Below, one piece after another: positions 42,899 to 53,199 of a stretch of 64,000 nucleotides of DNA. Position numbers and translations under genes: made by a program. Under the pieces are notes generated by a model that was given only the letters and a program-made list of their open reading frames with translations, had not been told where the DNA came from and did no database searches. Origin of the DNA: Paramesorhizobium salinisoli. GTDB lineage: Bacteria > Pseudomonadota > Alphaproteobacteria > Rhizobiales > Rhizobiaceae. The stretch is taken from assembly GCF_003335045.1 (NCBI RefSeq), contig NZ_QOZG01000003.1:310001-374000 (forward strand), given 5' to 3'. Position 1 is the stretch's first letter; every line of letters begins with the position of its first letter.

Positions 42899-43822
42899 TT
42901 ACTTCTTTACGGCTGCAGCAACTTCCGCCGCAAAGTCGCTTTCTTCCTTTTCGATGCCTTCGCCAAGCGCGAAGCGAACGAAGCCGGTAATCTTGGCCGG
43001 AGCGCCGATCGTCTTTTCCGCGTCCTTCAGCGCTGCCTCAACCGTCAGATCCGGATTGATGACAAACGCCTGCGAGAGAAGGACAACTTCCTCGTAGAAC
43101 TTGCGCAGGCGGCCTTCGACCATCTTTTCGATGATGTTTTCCGGCTTGCCCGACTGGCGGGCCTGATCGGCGAAGATCGCCTTTTCGCGTTCGACAGCGG
43201 CCGGATCGATTTCGGCAGGGGTCAGCGCGAGCGGGTTGGTCGCGGCGACATGCATCGCCACCTGGCGGCCGAAAGCCTGAGCGGCATCGGCATTGCCCGT
43301 CGTCTCGATGGCGACGAGCACGCCCATCTTGCCGAGACCATCGGAAACGCCGTTGTGCACATAGGTGGCAACCACGCCGTTGCCGACGGTCAGTGCGGCC
43401 GAGCGGCGGAAGCTGAGGTTTTCACCAATCGTGGCGACGGCATCCTTGATGGTGTCCGTCACGGTCTTGGAGGAGCCGGGATAGGTCGCCACGGCAACAG
43501 CTTCCGTGGTGCCGTCCGTTCCAAGCGCCGCCGTGGCGACATTGCGGACGATTTCCTGGAAGGCATCGTTGCGGGCAACGAAATCGGTCTCGGAATTGAC
43601 CTCGACGACAACCGCCTTGGTGCCGGAGGAAGCAACGCCCACCAGGCCTTCGGCCGCTGTACGGCCCGCCTTCTTGTCGGCCTTGGAAATCCCCTTCTTG
43701 CGCAACCAGTCGATGGCGGCGTCCATGTCGCCATTGGTCTCGGCCAGCGCGGTCTTGCAGTCCATCATGCCTGCGCCGGAGAGTTCGCGAAGTTCTTTTA
43801 CCTGGGATGCTGAAATGCTCAT
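42899..43822 (-). CDS. tsf: Elongation factor Ts
   Basis: This 307-residue guanine nucleotide exchange factor for EF-Tu starts [20 protein letters not shown], with the TDFV motif in [14 protein letters not shown] and a full C-terminal dimerisation region. ATG 43822 is chosen because conserved sequence begins there, although the frame stays open about 100 codons further upstream through the rpsB spacer. It is the second gene of the rpsB operon. Confidence 0.97.
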   Translation of the reverse strand: MSISASQVKELRELSGAGMMDCKTALAETNGDMDAAIDWLRKKGISKADKKAGRTAAEGLVGVASSGTKAVVVEVNSETDFVARNDAFQEIVRNVATAALGTDGTTEAVAVATYPGSSKTVTDTIKDAVATIGENLSFRRSAALTVGNGVVATYVHNGVSDGLGKMGVLVAIETTGNADAAQAFGRQVAMHVAATNPLALTPAEIDPAAVEREKAIFADQARQSGKPENIIEKMVEGRLRKFYEEVVLLSQAFVINPDLTVEAALKDAEKTIGAPAKITGFVRFALGEGIEKEESDFAAEVAAAVKK

Positions 43823-43910
43823 TTGTCGCCTCTCGTGAAAGCGAAGGCATACCGTTTCCGGCATGCCCACATTGCCGACGCCTCGTGCATCGGATCGAAC
43901 TAAAATTATC

Positions 43911-43928
43911 CACCCGTCACAACGGGTG
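43911..43928 (-). terminator. Possible attenuator hairpin between rpsB and tsf
   Basis: CACCCGT and ACGGGTG form a 7-bp stem with a 4-base loop, 9 bases past the rpsB stop, followed on the minus strand by ATAATTTTAG. It may lower tsf transcription relative to rpsB. The stem is short, so this is tentative. Confidence 0.45.
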
Positions 43929-43937
43929 TATGAACCC

Positions 43938-44738
43938 TCACGCGGAGGGTTCAGTCCCTTCGGCAGGGGCAGCGGGAGCGGCAGGTACTTCGAGCGCAGG
44001 CTCGACAGGCACTTCCGCCTGGGCGCCGATATCCATGCCGAGTGCGCCCTGCTGACGGGCGATGCCGTCGAGAGCGGCCTTGGCGATAAGGTCGCAATAA
44101 AGCGAAATCGCACGCGCAGCATCGTCATTGCCCGGGATCGGATAGTCGATCTGATCCGGATCGCAATTGGAATCGATGATGGCGACGACCGGGATGCCGA
44201 GACGCTTGGCTTCCTGAATGGCGATCGCTTCCTTGTTGGTGTCGATGATGAACATCAGGTCGGGAACCGAACCCATGTCACGGATACCGCCGAGGGCGCG
44301 GTTAAGCTTGTCGCGCTCACGATCGAGGTTCAGGCGCTCCTTCTTGGTGAAGCCCTGGGCTTCGCCGGAGAGCAGTTCGTCGAGCTTGCGCAGACGCTGG
44401 ATCGAATTGGAAATGGTCTTCCAGTTCGTCAGCATGCCGCCGAGCCAGCGCGCATTCACGTAATACTGGGCCGAGCGGCCAGCGGCGTCGGCGATGATCT
44501 CCGAAGCCTGGCGCTTGGTGCCAACGAACAGAACGCGGCCGCCACGAGCGACCGTGTCGGAAACGACCTTCAACGCCTGGTGCAGCAGCGGAACGGTCTG
44601 GGCCAGATCCATGATGTGGATGTTGTTGCGCGAACCATAGATGTACGGCGCCATCTTCGGGTTCCAGCGATGTGTCTGGTGGCCGAAGTGAATGCCAGCT
44701 TCAAGAAGCTGGCGCATGCTGAAATCAGGCAATGCCAT
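43938..44738 (-). CDS. rpsB: 30S ribosomal protein S2
   Basis: This 266-residue S2 protein has [38 protein letters not shown] and the second signature region around [22 protein letters not shown] 44738 is used since conserved sequence starts there. The last 25 or so residues (after [14 protein letters not shown]) are an Ala/Pro/Glu-rich tail beyond the core fold. It is first in the leftward rpsB-tsf-pyrH-frr run. Confidence 0.97.
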   Translation of the reverse strand: MALPDFSMRQLLEAGIHFGHQTHRWNPKMAPYIYGSRNNIHIMDLAQTVPLLHQALKVVSDTVARGGRVLFVGTKRQASEIIADAAGRSAQYYVNARWLGGMLTNWKTISNSIQRLRKLDELLSGEAQGFTKKERLNLDRERDKLNRALGGIRDMGSVPDLMFIIDTNKEAIAIQEAKRLGIPVVAIIDSNCDPDQIDYPIPGNDDAARAISLYCDLIAKAALDGIARQQGALGMDIGAQAEVPVEPALEVPAAPAAPAEGTEPSA

Positions 44739-44982
44739 GCTGTATTTCCTTTTCCGGTTGAACCTCCACGGGAAGAGGCGGTTGCCCGCCACCGGAGGTC
44801 ATATCGGATTTCTCCCGATACCAACCCAACCCCGTGTGTGGAATAATGCGGCTGTTAGCGGATATGAGGTGGAATTGCAAGCTTTGACATTCTGGAGCGT
44901 GTAATCGCTCTTATGGTTTCCATCCTCGGGCCTGATGTACAAGCCCCCGGATGGACCCCGGAATGTGCAGCGGAGGATGGAC

Positions 44983-45372
44983 TCAGATCTCTACCGAGTC
45001 GAATACGCGGATTTTCACCCAGTTGAGATTGCTCTGCGGGATGAAGTGGTTCACGTGTGCATCGGAAATCTGGTAGGTATCATGCGCCTGACGGTCGGCG
45101 AATACCATGTGAAAGGCTACGTCAAAATCGTCCTCATTGAAGAGGTAGGAGACCTGCTTGTGGCGCGTAAGATCGTGCGCCACGACCGTCGCGAAAAAGG
45201 ATAGCTCGCCGGGGTGATCGTTCAGGTATTTTTTCCCGAGCTCCAGCTGCTTCTCAACGGCGGCGGGGTTCTTATCTTTCAACGTAATGTAGATGGAGTG
45301 ATGAATACGACCTCTTGCGGGCGCAATCGTCGTCCCCTTGGCCGTAGTGGCAATTGATGAAGCAGACTTCAT
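44983..45372 (-). CDS. Stress-responsive A/B barrel (Dabb) domain protein
   Basis: This is a 129-residue protein if it starts at ATG 45372, which has AAGGGGA 7 bases before it. The body IHHSIYITLKDKNPAAVEKQ and SYLFNEDDFDVAFHMVFADR, then AHDTYQISDAHVNHFIPQ, fit the dimeric alpha-beta barrel (Dabb) family. An in-frame ATG at 45456 would add a partly hydrophobic 28-residue N terminus but lacks a ribosome site. Upstream DNA is strongly AT-rich compared with its neighbours. Function is unknown. Confidence 0.75.
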   Translation of the reverse strand: MKSASSIATTAKGTTIAPARGRIHHSIYITLKDKNPAAVEKQLELGKKYLNDHPGELSFFATVVAHDLTRHKQVSYLFNEDDFDVAFHMVFADRQAHDTYQISDAHVNHFIPQSNLNWVKIRVFDSVEI

Positions 45373-45538
45373 TGAACCATCCCCTTCAAATAAGATGATC
45401 AAAGACGCGAAGCAGATAATAGATAGATATTTACCCTCGCATTTCAACGTCGTCATCGAACAAATATCAGTGATTGCCGCTTGAATATTTAGTGAATATC
45501 AAAATTTAAATATATTTACTTGCAGACAGATATTAAAC

Positions 45539-45574
45539 ACCCTCACCCCGCCTTGCGTTCGACCGGATGAGGGT
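45539..45574 (-). terminator. Likely terminator after eipB
   Basis: ACCCTCA and TGAGGGT, with further GC pairing inside, form a hairpin 14 bases past the eipB stop. On the minus strand it is followed by GTTTAATAT. The T-run is weak. Confidence 0.5.
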
Positions 45575-45587
45575 ATTCCGCACTACC

Positions 45588-46427
45588 TCACTTCTTGCAG
45601 GTGGAGGCATCCTTTGGCTGATCGAACACCTGCAGGTTGACGAGTTTTCCCTTCATGGAGAAATCGCCGTAATTCATGGTCAGGTCACGGGTGATGCCGC
45701 TGCGATAGAGCTTGAAATTGATGCGATAAACGGGCAGGCCTTCCTGATTTTGCTTGTCATCGAAATAGGCGATGCTCACCGGCCACATCTTGTCGGAGGA
45801 AAGCTTGCCCATCGCCTTCGCCTCCTCGTCGGAGGCGGGCTTCTCTTCCTTGCCCACCACGACGGTCGTCGCCATGATGCGGTCGGCATCTTCCGATCCA
45901 TCGAACAGCGAAGTCTGGTAAAATACCTCGCCCTTCTCGGCCTTGGAAATCAGCTCTTCCATGTGCTGGGTGGGAAACTGCGAACGCGCAAGATCGAGCT
46001 TCTTGGCTTCGGGCTTGGTGAGCGTAACCTCGGTTTCCTTTGGCGTCCGCTTGGCGTCGCCACGGACTTCCTTGGCCAGTTCCTTGTCGACAAAGGTCTT
46101 GTTGACGAACCGAAACAGATTGCCGTCGCCCGACTCGAATGTCGTCGTCTGCTGGTCGGTGAGACGCGGCGGCGCCTCATCCATGTCGATCCGCGTCACA
46201 AAACGGAAATTGGTGGTATAGCCGTCGCAGGCAGATCCGTTGAACTCATAGACCATGCGGCCTGTCAGACCCGTGATGCCGGATTTCTCCTCGGCATTGT
46301 CGAGTTGCAGGTCGTAAACAGCGCGATGAGGAACGAGAGCGAGCGTGCCGGCCGCGAATGCCGGAGACGATATAAATGCAAAACCGGCGAGACCGGCGCC
46401 GGCAACCAGAACACTCATCGAACGCAT
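45588..46427 (-). CDS. eipB: Cell envelope integrity protein EipB (DUF1849)
   Basis: This 279-residue periplasmic protein has a signal peptide (MSVLVAGAGLAGFAFISSPA, then FAA) and two cysteines, one near residue 67 in NGSACDGYTTNF and one three residues from the end in STCKK, with a beta-rich body between. This matches EipB of Brucella, a beta-spiral protein whose two cysteines form a disulfide and which supports envelope integrity. ATG 46427 has GGAG 8 bases before it. It is single-gene by layout and divergent from ridA. Confidence 0.9.
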   Translation of the reverse strand: MRSMSVLVAGAGLAGFAFISSPAFAAGTLALVPHRAVYDLQLDNAEEKSGITGLTGRMVYEFNGSACDGYTTNFRFVTRIDMDEAPPRLTDQQTTTFESGDGNLFRFVNKTFVDKELAKEVRGDAKRTPKETEVTLTKPEAKKLDLARSQFPTQHMEELISKAEKGEVFYQTSLFDGSEDADRIMATTVVVGKEEKPASDEEAKAMGKLSSDKMWPVSIAYFDDKQNQEGLPVYRINFKLYRSGITRDLTMNYGDFSMKGKLVNLQVFDQPKDASTCKK

Positions 46428-46549
46428 CAAGGATTCTCCGTTTCAATATCGCCTCATCTTAAAAAAACTCGTGGCGGAAGCGAGGCAAAAATCGCAACTT
46501 CATCAAACTTCCATCGATTCTGCGACACATTCCGCGAGGATTATCCATT

Positions 46550-47014
46550 ATGAGCACTACCATCGAGACGCGTCTTGCCGATCTCGGCATCGTCATCCCC
46601 GAGGCGGCGGCGCCTGTCGCCAATTATGTGTCCCACACGCAAAGCGGCTCGCTTCTTTTCACATCAGGTCAATTGCCCCTCGTCGGCGGCAAGCTGGTTC
46701 ATACCGGGCTCCTCGGAGATGGATTGACGATCGTGCAGGGGCAGGAAGCTGCGCGCGCCGCCGCAATCAATGTCCTGGCGCAGGCCAAGGCCGCATTGGG
46801 CGATCTCAACAGGATCAAGCGCATCGTCAAGATCACCATCTTCGTCGCCTCGACGCCGGATTTCATCGAACAGCATCTCGTCGCCAATGGCGCGTCCGAT
46901 CTTTTCGTTGCCGTTCTGGGTGATGCAGGGCGGCATGTGCGCTCGGCGGTGGGCACCGCTTCCCTGCCCCTCAACGCGCCTGTCGAGATCGAAGCGATCA
47001 TCGAGATTGCATGA
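46550..47014 (+). CDS. RidA/YjgF family protein
   Basis: This 154-residue protein of the RidA superfamily contains SLLFTSGQLPLVGGKLVHTG, KRIVKITIFVAS and GRHVRSAVGTASLPLNAPVE, with the Arg of the imine-hydrolase site in HVRSAVG. Members hydrolyse reactive enamine/imine intermediates from PLP enzymes. ATG 46550 has AGGA upstream. It overlaps the GDPD gene by four bases, so the two are coupled. Confidence 0.9.
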   Translation: MSTTIETRLADLGIVIPEAAAPVANYVSHTQSGSLLFTSGQLPLVGGKLVHTGLLGDGLTIVQGQEAARAAAINVLAQAKAALGDLNRIKRIVKITIFVASTPDFIEQHLVANGASDLFVAVLGDAGRHVRSAVGTASLPLNAPVEIEAIIEIA

Positions 47015-47742
47015 TCATGACGCAACTCGACTGGTTGACCAAACGCCCCATAGCCCATCGTGGTCTTCATGATCTCAATAACAAGTGCTGGGAGAATACG
47101 CTTTCAGCATTCGATGCCGCCGCCAAGGCGGGCTTTTCCATTGAATGCGATGTACATCTCTCAAAGGACGGCGTCGCGATCGTCTTTCATGACGAGGATC
47201 TGAAGCGATTGAGCGGCAAGGATGGCCAGATCCAGGAACTGACCGCGGCACAGGCCACCGCCCTCCAAATCGGCGAAACGGAGGACCGCGTTCCGACCCT
47301 GCGCGAAGCTCTGGCGCTGATCGCCGGACGTGTCCCGGTCATTATCGAGTTAAAGGGTATTCCCGGGCGGGATGACGGCCTTGTCGCGGCGGTGGCAAGT
47401 GAGCTTGAGGGCTATGAGGGCCACGCCGCCATCATGTCGTTCGACCACCATCTCGTTCGGCGTTTCCCGGCCGACGCGCCTGGTATTCCCGGTGGATTGA
47501 CGGCGGAAGGTGTGAAAACCAGGAATATCGAAGCGCATTTCTCCATGCTGGCCCATGAACTTGCCTTCGTTTCCTATAATGTCCACCATCTGCCCAACCC
47601 CTTCGTCGCCTTCGTACGCGAGAAACTCAGGCTGCCGGTCATTACATGGACCGTCCGGGACCAGGCAGCGAAGGCACAAAGCGACCTCTTCGCCGACCAG
47701 ATCACCTTCGAGGGTTTCAACCCGATTTCGATGATGGCTTGA
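47011..47742 (+). CDS. Glycerophosphodiester phosphodiesterase
   Basis: This 243-residue TIM-barrel GDPD has the N-terminal PIAHRGLHD and the catalytic ECDVHLSKDGVAIVFHDEDL with His, Glu, Asp and Asp in place. It should release glycerol 3-phosphate from phospholipid head groups. No signal peptide is seen. ATG 47011 overlaps the ridA stop; an ATG two codons on is equally possible. Its link with RidA is only positional. Confidence 0.92.
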   Translation: MIMTQLDWLTKRPIAHRGLHDLNNKCWENTLSAFDAAAKAGFSIECDVHLSKDGVAIVFHDEDLKRLSGKDGQIQELTAAQATALQIGETEDRVPTLREALALIAGRVPVIIELKGIPGRDDGLVAAVASELEGYEGHAAIMSFDHHLVRRFPADAPGIPGGLTAEGVKTRNIEAHFSMLAHELAFVSYNVHHLPNPFVAFVREKLRLPVITWTVRDQAAKAQSDLFADQITFEGFNPISMMA

Positions 47743-47845
47743 CGATCGCCGGCAATTCGAACGCTTGCATCCGGTTTTGTCCTTGCCGTAGGCTGGCTCT
47801 CTCACGATATGGCAAGGCAATGGCAGCGACAGCAAGGGCGGACGC

Positions 47846-49036
47846 GTGAACGAACAGGACCGGGACGAGTACAGTTTTGTCTTGCGCGTCTGCGATAGCC
47901 TGACGGCCTTCACGCCCGATGAATGGAACGGACTTTCCGGAACGTCCAATCCCGACAACGGCTATAACCCCTTCATCTCCTATAGTTTTCTGACGTCTCT
48001 GGAAGAGTCGGGCTGCGTTTCGCGCAAATCCGGCTGGCTCCCGCAGCATCTGCGGCTCGAAGACGCCAAGGGCCGGCTGTTGGGTGCCGCTCCCTGCTAT
48101 TTGAAAGGCCATAGCCAGGGCGAATATGTCTTCGACCATGGCTGGGCCGATGCATTCGAGCGGGCGGGCGGAGAGTATTATCCGAAATATCAGGCGTCCG
48201 TCCCTTTCACACCCGCAACGGGGCCCCGGCTTTTCCACGACAAATCCCTGCATCCGGAAGGTGTGCGGCAGGCACTTGCCGCCGGCTTGCGCCAAATGGC
48301 GGAACAGCGCGGCGTTTCTTCAGCACATGTCACGTTTCTGCCCGAGGACGAACTCGCTACCCTGACCGAAGCAGGTTTCCTGCATCGCACCGACCAACAG
48401 TTCCATTTCATCAACAATGGCTTCAGCAGCTACGATGATTTTCTGGAAACACTCGCCTCCCGCAAACGCAAGGCGCTCAGGAAAGAACGGCGCGAGGCGC
48501 TTGTCGATGGCATCAGTATCGATTGGCTCACGGGAAGCGATCTGACCGAGACGATCTGGGACGAGTTTTTCGCCTTCTACATGGATACGGCCGGCCGAAA
48601 ATGGGGCCGCCCATATCTCAACCGCAAATTCTATTCGCTGATCGGTGAACGAATGGCCAACGACATCCTGCTCGTCATGGCCAAGCGCGATGGACGCTAT
48701 ATCGCCGGCGCCATCAATTTCATCGGCTCGAACAGGCTTTTCGGGCGCCATTGGGGATGTATAGAGGAACATCCCTATCTGCATTTCGAAGTCTGCTACC
48801 ATCAGGCGATCGACTTTGCCATTTCGAAAGGGCTGAAGATCGTCGAGGCCGGCGCCCAGGGCGAACACAAGCTGGCCCGCGGCTATGTCCCTGTCACGAC
48901 GCACTCTGCCCATTATATCGTTCACCAAGGCTTTCGCCGGGCAGTCGAGGATTATCTCGAACGCGAACGCCGCGAGATCGAGCGGCTGAACATGGCCCTT
49001 CAGGAGCACACGCCTTTTCGGAAAGCGGAAGGATGA
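47846..49036 (+). CDS. GNAT/FemAB-like acyltransferase (DUF482/PF04339 type)
   Basis: This 396-residue protein of the FemAB-like family includes NPFISYSFLTSLEESGCVSR, LASRKRKALRKERRE, DTAGRKWGRPYLNRKFYSL and HWGCIEEHPYLHFEVCYHQA, the usual family blocks. These have two GNAT folds and may move peptidyl or aminoacyl groups, but no substrate is established. GTG 47846 with AGGG upstream is the chosen start. It lies about 100 bases after the GDPD gene and may be a separate unit. Confidence 0.85.
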   Translation: MNEQDRDEYSFVLRVCDSLTAFTPDEWNGLSGTSNPDNGYNPFISYSFLTSLEESGCVSRKSGWLPQHLRLEDAKGRLLGAAPCYLKGHSQGEYVFDHGWADAFERAGGEYYPKYQASVPFTPATGPRLFHDKSLHPEGVRQALAAGLRQMAEQRGVSSAHVTFLPEDELATLTEAGFLHRTDQQFHFINNGFSSYDDFLETLASRKRKALRKERREALVDGISIDWLTGSDLTETIWDEFFAFYMDTAGRKWGRPYLNRKFYSLIGERMANDILLVMAKRDGRYIAGAINFIGSNRLFGRHWGCIEEHPYLHFEVCYHQAIDFAISKGLKIVEAGAQGEHKLARGYVPVTTHSAHYIVHQGFRRAVEDYLERERREIERLNMALQEHTPFRKAEG

Positions 49037-49097
49037 TCTTTTCGTCCGGGCCCGGATCGCCTATGGCTCGATGCAGATCAAAATGGAGATTTTGGGA

Positions 49098-49520
49098 ATG
49101 ACCGAGACCTATGACGACACCAATATCTTTGCCAGAATCCTGCGCGGTGAAATTCCGTCAGCCCGCGTCTATGAGGATGCCCATGTCATCGCCTTCATGG
49201 ATGTGATGCCGCAGGGTGAAGGCCATACGCTGGTTGTTCCCAAAGCCCCGTCGCGCAATTTACTCGACGCTGCACCGGACACGCTTGGCCCTCTGATGGC
49301 TGCCGTGCAGAAGATCGCGATTGCGGTGAAAAAAGCTTTCGACGCTAATGGCGTCACGGTGATGCAGTTCAACGAACCGGCAGGCGGCCAGTCGGTATTC
49401 CATCTGCATTTTCATGTGATCCCGCGCTTCGAAGGCGTGGCGCTGAAACCGCATAGCGGAAAAATGGAAGACCCCGAAGTTCTTTCCAGAAACGCTCAAA
49501 AAATCATCGCAGCGCTTTGA
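49098..49520 (+). CDS. HIT-family nucleotide hydrolase
   Basis: This 140-residue protein has the histidine triad in HLHFHVIPR and the N-terminal NIFARILRGEIPSARVYEDA typical of HINT-type purine nucleoside phosphoramidases. ATG 49098 is chosen because GGAG and GGGA precede it, over an in-frame ATG nine codons upstream. It ends 11 bases before the convergent azlD stop. Confidence 0.93.
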   Translation: MTETYDDTNIFARILRGEIPSARVYEDAHVIAFMDVMPQGEGHTLVVPKAPSRNLLDAAPDTLGPLMAAVQKIAIAVKKAFDANGVTVMQFNEPAGGQSVFHLHFHVIPRFEGVALKPHSGKMEDPEVLSRNAQKIIAAL

Positions 49521-49531
49521 TATCACTCGGT

Positions 49532-49879
49532 TTATAACGCCAGAAGCCCGGTAACGAGTAGCACCTCCGCCGCCAGGACGCCGACAAGAACGCGCTTGCC
49601 GGCGACGAGGTACACCGCGAAACCGCCGGCTGCGGCGCCGACACGAAGCCAGATCGGGGAACTTGCCAGTTCGCCGGTCGGGAAAAGGATGAGCTGGGCG
49701 ATCACGGCAGCGACGAGCGCCGTGGCGACGCAGCGTACGAAGACCAGCACTTCGGAATCTTCGCGGATCCGCCCGCCGATAAACACGCCGAGAAACCGCC
49801 AGATATCGGTCGCGAACCATCCTGCGGCCAGGATGAACACGAATGGCCACCACCAATCGGGCAGGCTTTGCCAGGTCAT
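49532..49879 (-). CDS. azlD: AzlD-family branched-chain amino acid exporter subunit
   Basis: This 115-residue protein with about four membrane segments contains DIWRFLGVFIGGRIREDSEV and LVFVRCVATALVAAVIAQLI, the AzlD layout. It is the small partner of AzlC in export of branched-chain amino acids and similar compounds. Its ATG overlaps the azlC stop by four bases. Confidence 0.88.
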   Translation of the reverse strand: MTWQSLPDWWWPFVFILAAGWFATDIWRFLGVFIGGRIREDSEVLVFVRCVATALVAAVIAQLILFPTGELASSPIWLRVGAAAGGFAVYLVAGKRVLVGVLAAEVLLVTGLLAL

Positions 49880-50643
49880 TTCGCCTCCAGACGGTTTCGT
49901 TGGATACGGTGAAACATGAATGCGCAGACGCCTCCGACCAGGCCCGTCAACAACAGGTCGGAGCCCGGCACCAGCGCGTGGAAGACCGGGAAGAGCACGA
50001 GGCCGGCGATCATGGCGATCTGCCCTGCTTTTTCACGCGCCGAGCGCCAGAGCGACGTCAGGAAATACATCGGCGTCAGCATGAAGAGCGCGGCAAAAAC
50101 GATCGGCGGGAATGACGCCGACAGCATGTAGACAATGGCCACCACGAGCGCATTGACGCCGACCAGCACCACGCCGATACCGGCGAAATAGCTGGTCCGC
50201 AGGTCGCGCGGTATTTTATGCAGTTCCTCCATCGCCATCACCCAGGCCGTCACGGCGACGAAGTGCGAAAGAAAAAGCAGCGTGATGCGGCGGGTGCGCG
50301 GCCCCTGCAATTCCGGCAGCAGGGCCACAACCATCGGCATCAGCCGCACCGAAGACAGAGCGACCGCAAGCGCTGCCGCGGGCAATGTCGCACCCGATGT
50401 CACGGCCCCGATCAGCACCACCTTCGCCGGCAGAGCCCAGATGACAATGGTCATGAACACGGTCTGCTCGATCTTCATGCCGCTTTCGATGGCGAGCCCC
50501 GCAAACCCAACGAATGAACTCATCAGCAGAATGGCGGGCACGCTGAATATGCGCGATGCGCCGCGCAGGAACCAGCGCAGGCGCGTCGCCAGATCGTAGG
50601 TTCCGCTATCGGAGGAGGAGTTGAGGGATCGATCGTCGCGCAT
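49876..50643 (-). CDS. azlC: AzlC-family branched-chain amino acid exporter subunit
   Basis: This 255-residue polytopic membrane protein has VPAILLMSSFVGFAGLAIES and MTIVIWALPAKVVLIGAVTSG, then VRLMPMVVALLPELQG, the AzlC pattern. Acts with AzlD. ATG 50643 is used. It is separated from clpA, which is in the same direction downstream in the map but not its transcript partner, by the hairpin at 50681. Confidence 0.9.
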   Translation of the reverse strand: MRDDRSLNSSSDSGTYDLATRLRWFLRGASRIFSVPAILLMSSFVGFAGLAIESGMKIEQTVFMTIVIWALPAKVVLIGAVTSGATLPAAALAVALSSVRLMPMVVALLPELQGPRTRRITLLFLSHFVAVTAWVMAMEELHKIPRDLRTSYFAGIGVVLVGVNALVVAIVYMLSASFPPIVFAALFMLTPMYFLTSLWRSAREKAGQIAMIAGLVLFPVFHALVPGSDLLLTGLVGGVCAFMFHRIQRNRLEAK

Positions 50644-50680
50644 GGATCCGCAGTAGACCAGCGCATCGCCATCGGCAAGA

Positions 50681-50708
50681 AAAAGCCGCCTCGATGGAGG
50701 CGGCTTTT
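50681..50708 (-). terminator. Intrinsic terminator after clpA
   Basis: AAAAGCCGCCTC and GAGGCGGCTTTT form a perfect 12-bp stem with a GATG loop, 31 bases past the clpA stop. Confidence 0.93.
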
Positions 50709-50739
50709 GATATCAACCCTTCGTGAAACCGATGCGGGT

Positions 50740-53193
50740 TCAGCTCTTGCGAGGGACCTTGGGCACCGATGCCTTGGGCCGGCCACCGGACTTCCCGGCA
50801 GCAATTTTTTCCGGCTCGGCCTTCTTGGCGGGCACCCGCTTTTTCGCAGCAGCCTTCTTCTCCGCCGGTATATCCTTCTTTGGCTTTACCGGTACTTCGT
50901 CGGCAACAGATTCCAGAAGAAGCATGCTGCCGCCACCATCAGCTTTTTCGCCGACCGTCACACGGACCGTTCCGCCCTTGCGCAGCTTGCCGAACAGAAC
51001 CTCATCGGCGAGCGGCTTCTTGATGTGTTCCTGGATGACGCGGGAGAGAGGACGCGCACCCATGCGTTCGTCATAGCCCTTGTCGGCCAGCCAGCCGATC
51101 GCATCGTCGGTCAACTCGAAGGTGACGCCGCGATCGGCGAGCTGTGCTTCGAGCTGGAGGACGAATTTCTGCACGACCTGATGGATGACCGGAACCGGAA
51201 GTGCGCCGAACGGAATGATCGCATCGAGACGGTTGCGGAACTCCGGCGTGAACAGCCGGTTGATCGCTTCCATATCATCGCCTTCGCGCCGCGAGGAACC
51301 AAAGCCGATGGCCGCCTTGGCCAGATCCGCCGCGCCCGCATTGGTGGTCATGATCAGGATGACGTTGCGGAAGTCGATCTGCTTGCCGTTATGGTCGGTC
51401 AGCTTTCCGTGATCCATGACCTGCAACAGGATGTTGAACAGATCCGGATGCGCCTTTTCGATCTCGTCGAGCAGCAGCACGCAATGCGGATGCTGGTCAA
51501 CGCCGTCCGTCAATAGGCCGCCCTGGTCGAATCCGACATAACCGGGAGGCGCGCCGATCAGCCGCGAAACGGTGTGGCGCTCCATATATTCCGACATGTC
51601 GAAGCGCAGAAGCTCGACGCCGAGCGAACTTGCAAGCTGCTTGGCCACTTCCGTCTTGCCGACGCCGGTCGGGCCGGAGAACAGATAGCTGCCGATCGGC
51701 TTGTCCGGTTCGCGAAGACCGGCACGCGCCAGCTTGATCGCGGCTGAAAGCGCCTCGATGGCCAGATCCTGGCCGTAGACGACGCGCTTCAGCTCGGCAT
51801 CGAGATTGGCAAGAACCGTCTCGTCATCCTTGGAGACGGATTTGGGCGGAATGCGCGCCATGGTGGCGATCGTCGCCTCGATCTCCTTGACGCCGATGGT
51901 CTTCTTGCGCTTGGTCTCGGGCAGGAGCATCTGGCTCGCACCCGTCTCGTCGATGACGTCGATGGCCTTGTCGGGCAGCTTGCGGTCATTGATGTAACGC
52001 GCCGAAAGCTCCACCGCCGACTTGATCGCCTCCACGGTGTACTTCACCTTGTGGAAATCCTCGAAATACGGCTTCAGCCCCTTCATGATCTCGATCGCAT
52101 CGGGGATCGACGGCTCATTGACATCGATCTTCTGGAAGCGGCGGACAAGCGCCCGATCCTTCTCGAAGAACTGGCGGAACTCCTTGTAGGTCGTCGAGCC
52201 GATACAACGGATCGCGCCTGACGACAAAGCCGGCTTGAGCAGGTTGGATGCGTCCATTGCCCCGCCCGACGTGGCTCCGGCACCGATGACGGTGTGGATC
52301 TCGTCGATGAAGAGGACGGCGCCCGGATATTCCTCGAGTTCCTTGACGATCTGCTTCAGTCGCTCCTCGAAATCGCCACGATAGCGCGTGCCGGCAAGCA
52401 GCGTGCCCATGTCGAGGGCAAAGATCGTCGCGTTCAGGAGAACGTTAGGCACGTCGCCTTCGACAATACGTTTGGCGAGACCTTCGGCGATCGCAGTCTT
52501 GCCGACGCCGGGATCGCCCACATAGAGCGGATTGTTCTTCGAGCGCCGGCAGAGCACCTGAATGGTCCGGCTGATCTCGGTATCGCGCCCGATCAGTGGA
52601 TCGATGCGACCGGCCTTGGCCTTTTCATTGAGATTGACGCAATAGGCGGTCAAGGCGTCCTGCTTTTTCTTCGCGCCTTCTTCCTGCTCGGGAGCCTGGG
52701 GATCCTCGCTGTTGGCCTCCGCACCGCGTGGGATGCGCGTCTCCGCAGCGCCGGGGCGCTTGGAAATACCATGCGAGATATAGTTGACCGCGTCATAGCG
52801 GGTCATCTGCTGTTCCTGGAGGAAATAGGCAGCATGGCTTTCCCGCTCGGCGAAGATGGCGACGAGCACATTGGCGCCCGTCACTTCCTCACGATTGGAG
52901 GACTGGACGTGGATGACCGCACGCTGGATAACGCGCTGGAACGCCGCCGTCGGCTTGGAGTCCTCATCATATCCGGTCACGAGATTATCGAGCTCGCGGT
53001 CGACATAATCGGTGACTGTCCGCCGCAGATGTTCCATATCGACATTGCAGGCACGCATCACTGCGCCCGCGTCCTGATCATCGATCAGGGCAAGGAGAAG
53101 ATGTTCGAGCGTGGCATATTCGTGATGCCGCTCATTGGCAATTGTCAGGGCTTGATGGAGCGCCCTTTCAAGGCTTGGGGAGAATGATGGCAT
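50740..53193 (-). CDS. clpA: ATP-dependent Clp protease ATPase subunit ClpA
   Basis: This 817-residue AAA+ unfoldase has an N-domain (residues 1-150) that binds ClpS, then two ATPase domains with Walker [16 protein letters not shown] and [15 protein letters not shown] and Walker B FIDEIHT and LLLDEIEKA. It delivers substrates to ClpP, including N-degron substrates via ClpS. The final 55 or so residues after [10 protein letters not shown] are a Lys/Ala/Pro-rich tail that goes beyond the E. coli protein. It lies 6 bases after clpS. Confidence 0.96.
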   Translation of the reverse strand: MPSFSPSLERALHQALTIANERHHEYATLEHLLLALIDDQDAGAVMRACNVDMEHLRRTVTDYVDRELDNLVTGYDEDSKPTAAFQRVIQRAVIHVQSSNREEVTGANVLVAIFAERESHAAYFLQEQQMTRYDAVNYISHGISKRPGAAETRIPRGAEANSEDPQAPEQEEGAKKKQDALTAYCVNLNEKAKAGRIDPLIGRDTEISRTIQVLCRRSKNNPLYVGDPGVGKTAIAEGLAKRIVEGDVPNVLLNATIFALDMGTLLAGTRYRGDFEERLKQIVKELEEYPGAVLFIDEIHTVIGAGATSGGAMDASNLLKPALSSGAIRCIGSTTYKEFRQFFEKDRALVRRFQKIDVNEPSIPDAIEIMKGLKPYFEDFHKVKYTVEAIKSAVELSARYINDRKLPDKAIDVIDETGASQMLLPETKRKKTIGVKEIEATIATMARIPPKSVSKDDETVLANLDAELKRVVYGQDLAIEALSAAIKLARAGLREPDKPIGSYLFSGPTGVGKTEVAKQLASSLGVELLRFDMSEYMERHTVSRLIGAPPGYVGFDQGGLLTDGVDQHPHCVLLLDEIEKAHPDLFNILLQVMDHGKLTDHNGKQIDFRNVILIMTTNAGAADLAKAAIGFGSSRREGDDMEAINRLFTPEFRNRLDAIIPFGALPVPVIHQVVQKFVLQLEAQLADRGVTFELTDDAIGWLADKGYDERMGARPLSRVIQEHIKKPLADEVLFGKLRKGGTVRVTVGEKADGGGSMLLLESVADEVPVKPKKDIPAEKKAAAKKRVPAKKAEPEKIAAGKSGGRPKASVPKVPRKS

Positions 53194-53199
53194 GAGACC

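Noticed and set aside
42899-44128. Possible N-terminal extension of EF-Ts of about 100 residues
   Set aside because: The conserved EF-Ts start is at 43822; the extension runs through the rpsB-tsf spacer and the rpsB 3' end and resembles no EF-Ts.
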